This document shows, piece after piece, positions 1 through 8,058 of a stretch of DNA of 64,000 bases; position 1 is the first letter of the stretch; every line of letters begins with the position of its first letter. The translations under genes and the position numbers were made by a program. This DNA comes from Nocardiopsis sp. NRRL B-16309 (GTDB lineage Bacteria; Actinomycetota; Actinomycetes; Streptosporangiales; Streptosporangiaceae), in the NCBI RefSeq assembly GCF_001279585.1, contig NZ_LGEC01000066.1, forward strand, positions 1 to 64,000. The letters run 5' to 3'. The notes beneath the pieces were generated by a model. It was not told the DNA's origin and ran no database searches. It saw only the letters and a list, made by a program, of their open reading frames with translations.

Positions 1-1
1 C

Positions 2-142
2 GCGGAGGTGCTGCGGCGCCGCAACGACGGCGAACTCCTGGTGCTCGTGCACAACAAGTGGCGGCTGCGCGTCATCGAGCGCGAGCACCCCGGCCTGCTG
101 ATGGAACCGCTCCTCGCGGGCGGCGTCGTCGAGGGCGACTGA
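2..142 (+). CDS. C-terminal end of an unidentified protein (5' truncated by window)
   Basis: The frame starting at base 2 stays open for 46 codons and stops at TGA 140-142. The visible tail contains LLVLVHNKWRLRVIER and ends in an acidic VVEGD. Codons have the strong third-position GC expected of real coding DNA here. The family cannot be named from so short a tail. It runs in the same direction as the citrate synthase gene but is separated from it by over 900 bp, so it is unlikely to share its operon. Confidence 0.6.
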   Translation, partial: AEVLRRRNDGELLVLVHNKWRLRVIEREHPGLLMEPLLAGGVVEGD

Positions 143-842
143 TCCGTCAGGGGCGACCCATCCCCGCCGGTGCTCCGGACCGGCCGTGTCCGTGCCCTCG
201 CGTGTGGACGGCCCCATCGGTGCTCCGGACCGACCGCGTCCGTGCCCTCGCACGTGGAACCGCCGAGGCTCCGGACCGGCGCGACTTCGGCCCCGACCGT
301 GCCCCCGCGCGGTGACCACGCCTGTGATCCGTCCCACCGGTGGCCATTTCGCCCAGGGTTGTTCACGGTGTTTACCCCGCGTGAAAACCGATGACGCTTT
401 GTCGATGCCTTCGCGTCGCTGACGGGCAATGAGTCCAGTGTTCGGGCGTCCCGGTATCCGTGTGGTCGAGAAAGTCTCACGGTGCGGTCGGGGGCGGTGT
501 GAAATCCCGTGCCCGGGGCACACAGAGTGGACATCTTCCGGCGCTCAGCCGTGGGGGCGGTGGGGCGCACGAGGTGCGGTACACCCGGGTGGAGGCCAAG
601 ATCACCGCCTCCGGGGCACCCCGCGCCAGCTGCCGTGATCTGGGCGAAGGTACCCTGTGGGAAGGCCACTAGAGCTCGCTCGAACACCTGACCGCACCGC
701 CGGTCGCCCGGGTCTGTCCAGATCTGTGAAGGGGCGTCCGGGGACGACGGGTTCGGGATGGGAGAAGTGCTCAGGGGACCGGTACAGGAGGCGGCGGCGC
801 CATCGGGGGACCCCCGGTGCCGCCCGTGAAGCCTCAGGGTGA
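143..842. other. Gene-free GC-rich interval
   Basis: About 700 bp without a convincing gene; the short open frames on both strands lack ribosome binding sites and recognisable protein content. It contains a 50-bp-period direct repeat just after the upstream stop codon. From about 843 it passes into the AT-rich leader of citrate synthase. Confidence 0.55.
169..281 (+). repeat. Direct repeat, period 50 bp, two full copies and one partial
   Basis: A unit of about 40 bp beginning GGTGCTCCGGACCG and containing GTCCGTGCCCTCGC occurs at 169-209 and 219-258, exactly 50 bp apart, with a partial third copy (GCTCCGGACCGGC) near 268-280. It lies straight after the stop codon of the upstream gene. Function unknown. 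Confidence 0.7.
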
Positions 843-1066
843 TCACGGTGTAATCGACGGCTGGCAAAGATTGTAAATATTCACTGTGTGGTAATTATCC
901 GCGCGTCTGGGTATGTGTTGCATGTCACCTGTTCGCGAAACGGTGGAACTTATATGATTTTGCTTAACCGTTGTTTAACAAAACAGAACAATAACGAGTG
1001 AATCAAGAACGTGGCGGCGGACCGTCCCGCGTCTGACGCACCTCACGTATCCCCCGCCTGGAAAGG
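843..1066 (+). promoter_or_regulatory. AT-rich promoter/leader of the citrate synthase gene
   Basis: Base composition changes abruptly: about 170 bp is close to half AT in an otherwise very GC-rich window. TATGAT at 953-958 is a good -10 candidate. A perfect odd palindrome TTGTT-T-AACAA lies at 971-981, and a weak CRP-like GTGTTGCATGTCAC near 916-929. This suggests a complex control region, as expected for a TCA-cycle entry enzyme. The regulators cannot be named from sequence alone. Confidence 0.55.
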
Positions 1067-1078
1067 TTGACCTCGGGC

Positions 1079-2368
1079 ATGAGCGAAGACGACAAAGAGC
1101 GCACGGTGGAGCTCCACTACGACGGCGGCGTCCTGAAGCTGCCGGTGTTCACCGGTACCGAGGGTGAACGCACCATCGAGCTGAAGACACTGCTGGGCTC
1201 GACCGGTATGACCACCCTGGATCCGGGGTTCGGCAACACCGCTTCGTGTAGCTCGAAGATCACCTACATCGACGGTGCGGCCGGGATCCTGCGCTACCGC
1301 GGGTACCCCATCGAGGACCTCGCCGTGGGCGCGACCTTCCTCGAGGTCGCCTACCTGGTGATCTACGGCGAGCTTCCGGAGCCGGCCCAGCTCAAGGAGT
1401 TCTCCGGCAAGCTGCGCGAGAACGCCGCCATCCCCGACGACATGGGCGCGCTCATCGACGCGATGCCCCGCAACGGGCACCCGATGTCCCTGATGGCCAG
1501 TGCCGTCAACACCCTCGCCGCCTACTACGACGACAGCGTCGACCCCTCCGACGAGGAGCAGGTCGAGCTGGCCACGATCCGGCTGATGGCCAAGCTGCCG
1601 ACGATCGCGTCGCGCATCTACCGCAACTCCATCGGCGAGAAGCCGATTAACCCGGACGAGTCCCTCGACTACGTCGAGAACTTCATCAAGATGACGTTCG
1701 GCGAACGCGCCCCCGAGGGCGAGCTCGGCGAGCTGTTCAACAAGGCCGTCGGCATGCTGCTCGTCCTGCACGCGGACCACGAGCTGAACTGCTCCACCGC
1801 CACCGTGCGCGTCGTCGGCTCCTCGCAGGCCGACATCTACGCCAGCGTCGCCTCCGGCATCAACGCCCTGTCCGGCCCGTCGCACGGCGGCGCCAACCAG
1901 GCCGTGCTGGAGATGCTGGAGGAGATCCGCGACTCCGGCATCAGCATCGACGACTTCCTGGAGCGGGTGAAGGCGCGCGAGATGCGCCTGATGGGCTTCG
2001 GCCACCGGGTCTACAAGAACTTCGACCCGCGCAGCAAGGAGATCAAGGTTCTGGCCAGCCAGATCCTCGACCGGGACGAGAACCCCGACGAGCTGTTCAA
2101 GCTGGCCCTGAAGCTGGAGGCCGCCGCGCTCGCCGACTCCTACTTCACCGACCGCAAGCTGTACCCGAACGTCGACTTCTACACCGGCGTCATCTACCGC
2201 ACCATGGGCTTCCCGACCAACATGTTCACCGTGTTGTTCGCCATCGGCCGCCTGCCCGGCTGGGTCGCCCACTACCGCGAGCAGCTGCACGACCCGGCCT
2301 TCCGGATCGCGCGCCCGCGCCAGCACTACGTCGGTGCCTCCGAGCGCCGCTACCCCGGCCAGGGCTGA
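1079..2368 (+). CDS. gltA: Citrate synthase (type II, hexameric family)
   Basis: Condenses oxaloacetate and acetyl-CoA to citrate, the first TCA-cycle step, in the cytoplasm. The 429-residue length fits bacterial type II citrate synthases. The N-terminal beta-rich domain is present. The three catalytic residues are visible: His in GPSHGGANQ (about 268), His in GFGHRVYKNFDPRS (about 309) and Asp in YPNVDFYTG (about 364). ATG 1079 is preferred, 12 nt after GGAAAGG (1060-1066); the in-frame TTG at 1067 directly abuts that site and would add four residues. It appears monocistronic behind a long AT-rich leader. A hairpin-containing repeat follows the stop codon. Confidence 0.96.
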   Translation: MSEDDKERTVELHYDGGVLKLPVFTGTEGERTIELKTLLGSTGMTTLDPGFGNTASCSSKITYIDGAAGILRYRGYPIEDLAVGATFLEVAYLVIYGELPEPAQLKEFSGKLRENAAIPDDMGALIDAMPRNGHPMSLMASAVNTLAAYYDDSVDPSDEEQVELATIRLMAKLPTIASRIYRNSIGEKPINPDESLDYVENFIKMTFGERAPEGELGELFNKAVGMLLVLHADHELNCSTATVRVVGSSQADIYASVASGINALSGPSHGGANQAVLEMLEEIRDSGISIDDFLERVKAREMRLMGFGHRVYKNFDPRSKEIKVLASQILDRDENPDELFKLALKLEAAALADSYFTDRKLYPNVDFYTGVIYRTMGFPTNMFTVLFAIGRLPGWVAHYREQLHDPAFRIARPRQHYVGASERRYPGQG

Positions 2369-2374
2369 TCGGCT

Positions 2375-2500
2375 CGGGCGCCTTGAAGACGGGGCCTTCG
2401 GTCCTTCCGGTGCACGCCCTCGTTCCTCGGGAGTGCACCTCCAGGTCCTCCAGGACCCCGTCGGCGCCCTCGCTGTGCCTGCTTTGGGCCTCCGGCCGTC
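2375..2500 (+). repeat. Interspersed intergenic repeat family A, copy 1
   Basis: Starts 6 bp after the citrate synthase stop codon. It shares GAAGACGGGGCCTTCG and a following block of about 40 bp nearly unchanged with copy 2 at 14215. The core is an inverted repeat, GGTGCAC (2409-2415) and GTGCACC (2433-2439), enclosing a CCC/GGG pair, so it can fold as a hairpin. It may act as a 3'-end or terminator-like element. Confidence 0.75.
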
Positions 2501-2783
2501 ACCGCACCGCCCGTCCGCGTCACCGAGACGCGGGCGGGCGGCGGTGCTTCTCGGGGGCCCTGGAGACGGGGCCTTCGCGCCTTGCGGTGCGCGCCCTCGC
2601 TGTGCTTTCCCTGGGCCTCCGCCCGCAGCTCGCTTCAGCTTGGGGACGTATCCGTACTCGTGTGGGACCGGGGCTTTCCGCGTCCTTTGCCTACGCAGAG
2701 TCGTCGGTGTGCGACCTTGAGGGAACTGGCAGGGTGCGGCCCCTCGACGGGGCACGGGACGGCGCGATCGAGCGGAGGCGACG
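2501..2783. other. Intergenic interval with a degenerate family A copy
   Basis: No gene seen. A degenerate family A copy lies at about 2558-2632 (GAGACGGGGCCTTCGCG, then GCGCGCCCTCGCTGTGC and CTGGGCCTCCG). The last 80 bp should hold the promoter of the following membrane-protein gene, but no clear -35/-10 pair is visible. Confidence 0.5.
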
Positions 2784-3542
2784 ATGGTCAGGTACGCGTT
2801 GGCCGGCGACATGCTCGGAGAGCTGAGCCGGAACTGGTGGCTGGTGCTCCTACGGGGGATCGCCGCGATCGTCTTCGGGGTGCTGGCCCTGGTCTGGCCG
2901 GGTCTGACCCTCGTCGCCCTGGCGTTCGTGTTCGGTGTCTACGCCCTGGTCGACGCGGCAGCGCTGGCCTACGCGGCCTACCGCTCCGCGCCGGTCGGCC
3001 GGGCGGGACTGGTCCTGCAGGCGGCCCTGAGCGGCCTGATGGGCGTCATCGCGCTGCTCTGGCCGCTGGCGGCGATCGTCGCGCTGGTCTTCCTGATCGG
3101 TGTGTGGGCGATCCTGACCGGTGTGGCGGAGATCGTCGCCGCCGTGCGGCTGCGGGCGCACATCACCTCGGAGTGGCTGCTGATCTTCGTCGGCGCCCTG
3201 TCCGTCGTCTTCGGTCTGCTGCTGTGGTTCTGGCCCCTGGAAGGGGCCCAGGCCATCATCTTCGTGGTCGGGATCTACGCCGTCATCTTCGGCGTCGTGC
3301 TGGCCGTCGCCGGGGTCCGGCTCCGGGGCGCGGCCGACGCCTTCGTCCCGCCGGCCGAGCGGGGCCGCTCCGGGGCGCCGGACGACGCGCCCGTGGAGGA
3401 CTACGCGGGCGGCGAGGACTTCGGCGGGGACCGGGGCGGCCTCCGGCCCGACGCGGGGGAGGAGCCGCGTTCGGGCGGACGCCACCGGTCTCGCCGGGAC
3501 GAGGAGCCCCCGGAACCGCCGGAGGCCCCCGGCCGGATCTGA
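2784..3542 (+). CDS. HdeD-like DUF308 integral membrane protein
   Basis: A 252-residue protein with about six hydrophobic segments between residues 12 and 180, arranged as repeated helix pairs such as IVFGVLALVWPGLTLVAL and VFGLLLWFWPLEGAQAI. This is the DUF308/HdeD pattern known from E. coli acid-resistance protein HdeD. Residues 180-252 form a hydrophilic Gly/Asp/Glu/Arg-rich tail, probably cytoplasmic. ATG 2784 has a good GGAGG at 2774-2778. Biochemical role unknown; a stress-related membrane function is inferred from the family. It stands alone. Confidence 0.8.
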   Translation: MVRYALAGDMLGELSRNWWLVLLRGIAAIVFGVLALVWPGLTLVALAFVFGVYALVDAAALAYAAYRSAPVGRAGLVLQAALSGLMGVIALLWPLAAIVALVFLIGVWAILTGVAEIVAAVRLRAHITSEWLLIFVGALSVVFGLLLWFWPLEGAQAIIFVVGIYAVIFGVVLAVAGVRLRGAADAFVPPAERGRSGAPDDAPVEDYAGGEDFGGDRGGLRPDAGEEPRSGGRHRSRRDEEPPEPPEAPGRI

Positions 3543-3555
3543 TCGCCGCGCGCCC

Positions 3556-3870
3556 TCACTCCTCGCTGACGAGCAGGGCCCCGAGGCGGTCGGACTGGCT
3601 GCCCGGGACGACCAGCGCGGCCTTCTGCTCCTGCCACGAGAGGAAGTGCGGCGTCCGCCGGTGCGCCTCCAGCGCCTCCTGGTCGGCGAACACCTCGTAG
3701 ACCCAGAACAGGTCCGGGTCGACGGTGTCGGCGGCGACGTCGAAGCGCAGGCAGCCCGGCTCGTCGCGGACCGAGGCCACGGCGTTGCGCGAGATCCCGG
3801 TGAGGAAGTCGGCCCGCCGGCCCGGGAGGACGCGGACGGAGACGACGAGGCTGACGGAGCGGTCGGGCAC
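3556..3870 (-). CDS. Antibiotic biosynthesis monooxygenase (ABM/YgiN-like) domain protein
   Basis: 104 residues, one complete ABM ferredoxin-like domain. Typical parts are the N-terminal strand SLVVSVRVLPGRRADF, the PGCLRFDV strand, FWVYEVFADQEALEAHR and the HFLSW helix. Members include quinol monooxygenases such as YgiN and small polyketide-modifying oxygenases that need no cofactor. GTG 3870 is preceded by GGGAGG. The gene converges on the DUF308 gene. No secondary-metabolite genes are nearby, so a quinone or stress role is more likely than antibiotic synthesis. Confidence 0.85.
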   Translation of the reverse strand: MPDRSVSLVVSVRVLPGRRADFLTGISRNAVASVRDEPGCLRFDVAADTVDPDLFWVYEVFADQEALEAHRRTPHFLSWQEQKAALVVPGSQSDRLGALLVSEE

Positions 3871-3907
3871 GGGGCCTCCCAGCGGTGGACGTCGTGGCGA
3901 TGGTGAC

Positions 3908-3937
3908 GGATCCGGGGGCCGCGCGCGGTCCGGATCC
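3908..3937. terminator. Inverted repeat between ABM and helix-hairpin-helix genes
   Basis: GGATCCGG at 3908-3915 pairs with CCGGATCC at 3930-3937 across a GC-rich loop. It lies downstream of the minus-strand gene at 3959-4153 and upstream of the ABM gene, so it may end the former. No U-tract is present. Confidence 0.4.
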
Positions 3938-3958
3938 GGCTCGGCGCTCCCGAGGGGA

Positions 3959-4153
3959 TCAGTCGCCCAGCGAGTACCCCCGCTCGGCGACCAGTTCCCG
4001 CAGCACGCGCACCGCCTTGGGCCCCATGCCGTGCAGCCGCAGGAGCCGCGCCGCGCTGGCTCCGTCCAACTGGGCCGGTTCCGTGTATCCGGCCGCGGTC
4101 AGGGCGCGCCTGGCGGGGGCGCTCAGTCCCGGGAAGGCTTCCGTCTCGTCCAT
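3959..4153 (-). CDS. Small helix-hairpin-helix protein
   Basis: 64 residues containing a helix-hairpin-helix: FPGLSAPARRALTAAGY, then LLRLHGMGPKAVRVLREL with the GxGxxA-type hairpin HGMGPKA. The same fold occurs in RNA polymerase alpha C-terminal domains and in DNA repair proteins, where it contacts DNA non-specifically. The whole protein is little more than this domain. It starts at ATG 4153 with only a weak ribosome binding site. Function unknown; DNA binding is the reasonable inference. Confidence 0.7.
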   Translation of the reverse strand: MDETEAFPGLSAPARRALTAAGYTEPAQLDGASAARLLRLHGMGPKAVRVLRELVAERGYSLGD

Positions 4154-4198
4154 GACCCGTTTCTACCCCAGGCCGCCACCGATCCGCGGTACGACGCG

Positions 4199-4253
4199 GT
4201 TGACCGTACGTGGCCTCCGCATGGGTGCTCTCTTGTGGTTGGGGTAGGTCAAC
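4199..4253 (+). promoter_or_regulatory. Candidate control region of the pknG-type operon
   Basis: GTTGACC (4199-4205) and GGTCAAC (4247-4253) form an inverted pair 41 bp apart, upstream of the first gene of the operon. The left arm could double as a -35 element. No convincing -10 is paired with it, so the assignment is tentative. Confidence 0.3.
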
Positions 4254-4370
4254 GACAGACTCTTGTCCAGTAAAGGAACGGTGTTCGCCCGCGGGCCCCC
4301 GCGCACCCGGGCGACCGAAACGGGGAGTGATACGGCGGTGGCGAGCGCGTCTGGGGCGAGGATGCCGCCA

Positions 4371-5618
4371 ATGAGCTGGGAGGGCATCGACCACGCCCTG
4401 AACCGTGTCCGGGGTGAGGCCGACCGGATCGCCCTCAACCTGGCCGATCTGGACCAGCACGTCGGCCACCGCCTGCTCAGGGGAGCCGAGCTGACGGGCC
4501 GCACCCTGGCGCGGTGGGAGCACGCCAGTCGGCATGTCCACAGCCTGTGGACGGTCCACGGCGCCTTCCGGTCCGTGGTGGAGAGCGCGACCGAGCTGCA
4601 CGCCCAGGGCCGCGACGCCCAGCGCGAGCTCACCTTCCTGCTGACGGGTGAGTCCGTCACGCTGGCGCGCGAGGTGCCGCTGGCCGAACGCGGGCTCCTG
4701 GACGAGGACACAGAGCGCATCTCCCTGGCCGAGGCCATCGCCCGGATGTCCGCCGACTACGAGGAGGTCACCGAGGTCGTCTCGGTGGCCGAGACCGCCT
4801 GGGACGCGCTGCACCCGAGGCTCACCGAGCTGGACGCCATGTGGCAGGAGATCCGCACGCTCTCCGACATGGTCGAGCCCGGCGGCACCGAGAACGAGGC
4901 CCTGCGCGCCGAACTCGAACTCGTGGCCGAGGTCGTCAGGCGCGACCCCCTGTCGCTGTTCGAGGACGGCCGGGTGGACACCTCGTCCCTGGAGCGCATG
5001 CGGGGCCGCCTGGAGCGCATCCGCGGCGAGCTCCGCGACGCCCTGCGCATGCGCGACTCCTTCGACGAGAGCGTGGAGCGGCTCAGCTCGGCCGTCGACG
5101 ACGTGGAGTCCGTCCTGAGCCGCGCCCGCGAGCTGCGGGACCAGGTCGTGCGCAAGATCTCCTCGCCGGAGGCCGTCGGAGTCCCCGATCCCGTCCCCGA
5201 GCTGCGCGCGCGGCTCAAGGGCATGGACGCCCTGCGCGCCCAGGGCCGCTGGCGCGACCTCGGCGCCCTGCTCGGCGAGCTCCAGCGCGCCGTCCACACG
5301 GCCGCCGACGACGCCCGCGACAGGGAGTCGAACCTGACGGGCCTGTTGGAGCGCCGTGCCGAACTCCGCGGCCGCCTGGACGCCTACCGGGCGCGGGCCG
5401 TCCGCCTGGGCCTCGCCGAGCACGACCGGCTGGTCGAGCTGCACCGCGAGGCGCACTGGGGCCTGTGGAGCGCGCCCTGCGACCTGCGCCGGGCCACGGT
5501 CGCCCTCTCCGCGTACCAGAGGACGCTGGTCGAACTCTCGGGAACCGAATCGGCTCAGAACAGAACCACACCGGGCGCGGGGGCGTCAGACGGCGAGAGC
5601 GAGGGTGGTGTGAGATGA
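4371..5618 (+). CDS. Coiled-coil protein heading the pknG-type operon (unknown function)
   Basis: 415 residues from ATG 4371, which has GGGGCGAGG about 9 nt upstream; GTG 4338 and ATG 4362 are alternatives. Almost entirely helical by composition, with long heptad-like runs such as ERMRGRLERIRGELRDALR and SVLSRARELRDQVVRK. No enzyme motif, signal peptide or membrane segment is seen. Its TGA overlaps the kinase ATG (ATGA, 5615-5618), so it is translationally coupled to the PknG-like kinase. It is probably a cytoplasmic scaffold or adaptor for that kinase; this rests on position, not homology. Confidence 0.75.
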   Translation: MSWEGIDHALNRVRGEADRIALNLADLDQHVGHRLLRGAELTGRTLARWEHASRHVHSLWTVHGAFRSVVESATELHAQGRDAQRELTFLLTGESVTLAREVPLAERGLLDEDTERISLAEAIARMSADYEEVTEVVSVAETAWDALHPRLTELDAMWQEIRTLSDMVEPGGTENEALRAELELVAEVVRRDPLSLFEDGRVDTSSLERMRGRLERIRGELRDALRMRDSFDESVERLSSAVDDVESVLSRARELRDQVVRKISSPEAVGVPDPVPELRARLKGMDALRAQGRWRDLGALLGELQRAVHTAADDARDRESNLTGLLERRAELRGRLDAYRARAVRLGLAEHDRLVELHREAHWGLWSAPCDLRRATVALSAYQRTLVELSGTESAQNRTTPGAGASDGESEGGVR

Positions 5619-8041
5619 CCCAGTGCACGACCTCCGGCTGCCGGGGCCGGATCGAGGACGGCTTCTGCGGCGTGTGCGGACTGGCGCCCGTCGACGCGGT
5701 CGCCGCCTCGGGCCCCCAGCAGTCCCTGCGGCCGCCCTTCTCGGGCCCGCAGGCGTCCCTGCGGCCGTCCTTCACGGGGCCACGGACGTCTGTGCCGGGG
5801 ACCTCCTCCGGTCCGCAGCGGCCGTTCGGCGCCGTGCCGCCGAACGAGGCCCTCGACCAGTGGCCGACCGACATCTCCGGCGGCGACTCCGTCCACTCGC
5901 ATCCCGTCTCCGGCAACGTCAAGCTCTCCGGGCGCTCCGGTCCCGGGAGCGTCGGCGGGGCCGTGAACGGCGGCGGGTCGTCGCGCTCCAGCCGCCGGTC
6001 GGACCGCGGCATGCTCGGCGAGGGCATGGTCGAGGTCCCGCTGGTGCCCTACCGCGACCCCGCCGAGGCCGTCATGGCCGACCCCGTGGTCGCGGAGAAG
6101 AACCGGTTCTGCGGCAACTGCGGCGAGAAGGTCGGCCGGTCGAGGGGAGACCAGCCCGGTCGCACCGAGGGCTTCTGCCGCAAGTGCGGGACGCAGTTCT
6201 CGTTCACCCCCAAACTCGCCAACGGCGACCAGGTCGGCGGCCAGTACGAGGTGCTCGGCTGCCTGGCGCACGGCGGCCTGGGCTGGATCTACCTCGCCCG
6301 CGACCGCAACGTCAACGACCGCTGGGTCGTGCTCAAGGGCCTGCTCAACGCCGGCGACGCCGAGGCGCACAAGGCCGCCGCGGCCGAACGGGCGTTCCTG
6401 TCCGAGGTCGAGCACCCCAACATCGTCAAGATCATCAACTTCTCCCAGCACCCCGACCCCCGCACCGGGATCCCCGGCGGGCACATCGTCATGGAGTACG
6501 TCGGCGGCAAGTCCCTGCGCGAACTCCTCATCGAGCGCCGGGAACAGGGCACCGGCGACGAGGTCCTGCCCGTCGACCAGGTGATCGCCTACGGGCTGGA
6601 GTCGCTGCGGGCCCTCGGCTACCTGCACAGCAAGGGCCTGCTCTACTGCGACTTCAAGCCCGACAACGTCATCCAGAGCGAGGAGCAGATCAAGCTCATC
6701 GACCTGGGCGGCGTGCGGCGCATGGACGACACCCAGAGCCCCGTCTACACCACTCCGGGCTACCGGGTGCCCGAGGAGGAGCTGCGCGGCCCCGGGCCCA
6801 CGATCAGCGCCGACCTGTACTCCGTCGGCCGGGCGCTGGCCGTCCTCAGCTTCCGGTTCAGCTTCATGCGCGAGCACCCGCACAGCCTCCCGCCGCGCGA
6901 GAGCGTGCCGCTGCTCCAGCGCTACGAGTCCTACGACCGCCTGCTCCGGCGCGCCACCCACATCGACATCGAGCGGCGCTTCCACGACGCCGGCGACATG
7001 GCCGACCAGCTGACCGGTGTCCTGCGCGAGGTCCTGTCGGACCTGCAGGGGGCGCCGCACCCGGCGCCCTCGTCCCTTTTCGGCGGGGAGAACTTCACCG
7101 GGGGCTCCGAGTCCGGCGCCCACCACGCCGACCGCATGCTGAGCCCGCCCTCGCCGACCGAGGCGGCGACCCTGCTGCCCAGCCCGCTGATCGACCCCGC
7201 CGACCCCGCGGCGCAGCACCTGCGGGGCTTCTCCTCGCTGCCCGCGGACGAGCTGGTGCCCGCGCTGCGCGCCATGCCGGCCCCCACACCGGAGACCAGG
7301 CTGATGCTCACCCGCACCCTGCTCACCGCGGGACGGCACGGCGAGGCCATGGACGTCCTGCAGAGGTTCGCCGAGGCCGTCCCCGGCGACTGGCGCACGA
7401 TGTGGTACCTGGCCGTCGCCGAGCTGAGCACCGGGCGCTTCCGGGAGGCGCGCGAGCACTTCGACGAGCTCTTCGACCACCTGCCCGGGGAGATCGCCCC
7501 CAAGCTCGGCCTGGCCATCGCCTGCGAGCGCGTGGGTGAGCACGAGACCGCCGCGCGGCAGTACCAGACGGTGTGGGGTACCGACCACTCCTTCGTCAGC
7601 GCCGCCTTCGGCCTGGCCCGGATCCGGTTGGCCCAGGGCGACCGGAGCGCGGCGATCGCGGTGCTGGACACCGTGCCCGAACTGTCGAGCCTGTACGTGC
7701 AGGCGCAGACCGCGCTCATCGCCGTCCTCGCCACGCCCCAGCGCGCGACCGGCGCCGCGGACTTCGTCCAGGCCGGCCGCCGCCTGGAACGGATCGGGCT
7801 GGACGGCGAGTCCGCCGACCGCCTGGCCGCGCGGGTCCTGGAGGCCGCGCTGGGCTGGCTGGACGCGGGCGGCCGGCCCCCGGAGCGGCAGTCGCTGCTC
7901 GGCGACCGTTTCACCGAGGACGGCGTGCGGACCAACCTGGACCGGCGGTACCGGGCTCTGGCCTACCGCGCGACCGGGGCGTCCGAGCGGTACGAGCTCG
8001 TCGACAAGGCCAACTCCCTGCGTCCAGTGACGCTGCTGTGA
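5615..8041 (+). CDS. pknG: PknG-type serine/threonine protein kinase with zinc ribbons and C-terminal TPRs
   Basis: 808 residues. Residues 1-25 form a zinc ribbon (CTTSGC and CGVCG), followed by a Pro/Ser/Gly-rich linker with PQQSL and PQASL. Residues about 163-190 carry the rubredoxin-like pair FCGNCG and FCRKCG. The kinase domain (about 207-480) has a glycine-loop GGLGWIYLA, lysine in VVLKG, catalytic YCDFKPDN (about 345) and LIDLGG in place of DFG, the same substitutions as mycobacterial PknG. The C-terminal third contains TPR-like helices (for example WRTMWYLAVAELSTGRFREA). Mycobacterial PknG (about 750 residues) phosphorylates FHA protein GarA and controls glutamate metabolism; a similar cytoplasmic role is inferred. 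Coupled to the gene upstream by ATGA. Confidence 0.93.
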   Translation: MTQCTTSGCRGRIEDGFCGVCGLAPVDAVAASGPQQSLRPPFSGPQASLRPSFTGPRTSVPGTSSGPQRPFGAVPPNEALDQWPTDISGGDSVHSHPVSGNVKLSGRSGPGSVGGAVNGGGSSRSSRRSDRGMLGEGMVEVPLVPYRDPAEAVMADPVVAEKNRFCGNCGEKVGRSRGDQPGRTEGFCRKCGTQFSFTPKLANGDQVGGQYEVLGCLAHGGLGWIYLARDRNVNDRWVVLKGLLNAGDAEAHKAAAAERAFLSEVEHPNIVKIINFSQHPDPRTGIPGGHIVMEYVGGKSLRELLIERREQGTGDEVLPVDQVIAYGLESLRALGYLHSKGLLYCDFKPDNVIQSEEQIKLIDLGGVRRMDDTQSPVYTTPGYRVPEEELRGPGPTISADLYSVGRALAVLSFRFSFMREHPHSLPPRESVPLLQRYESYDRLLRRATHIDIERRFHDAGDMADQLTGVLREVLSDLQGAPHPAPSSLFGGENFTGGSESGAHHADRMLSPPSPTEAATLLPSPLIDPADPAAQHLRGFSSLPADELVPALRAMPAPTPETRLMLTRTLLTAGRHGEAMDVLQRFAEAVPGDWRTMWYLAVAELSTGRFREAREHFDELFDHLPGEIAPKLGLAIACERVGEHETAARQYQTVWGTDHSFVSAAFGLARIRLAQGDRSAAIAVLDTVPELSSLYVQAQTALIAVLATPQRATGAADFVQAGRRLERIGLDGESADRLAARVLEAALGWLDAGGRPPERQSLLGDRFTEDGVRTNLDRRYRALAYRATGASERYELVDKANSLRPVTLL

Positions 8042-8058
8042 GGAACGAGGGATCACCG

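Noticed and set aside
3556..3870. ABM monooxygenase as a sign of an antibiotic biosynthetic cluster
   Set aside because: No polyketide, peptide or other secondary-metabolite genes lie nearby; the domain is common in primary and stress metabolism.
2850..5456. Long antisense frame opposite the DUF308 and coiled-coil genes
   Set aside because: Crosses several genes and intergenic regions, contains no protein motif, and shows codon bias of the opposite strand.
4841..5614. Open frame continuing upstream of the PknG-like kinase
   Set aside because: It overlaps the coiled-coil gene in another frame; ATG 5615 with ATGA coupling and the zinc-ribbon start is the natural beginning.
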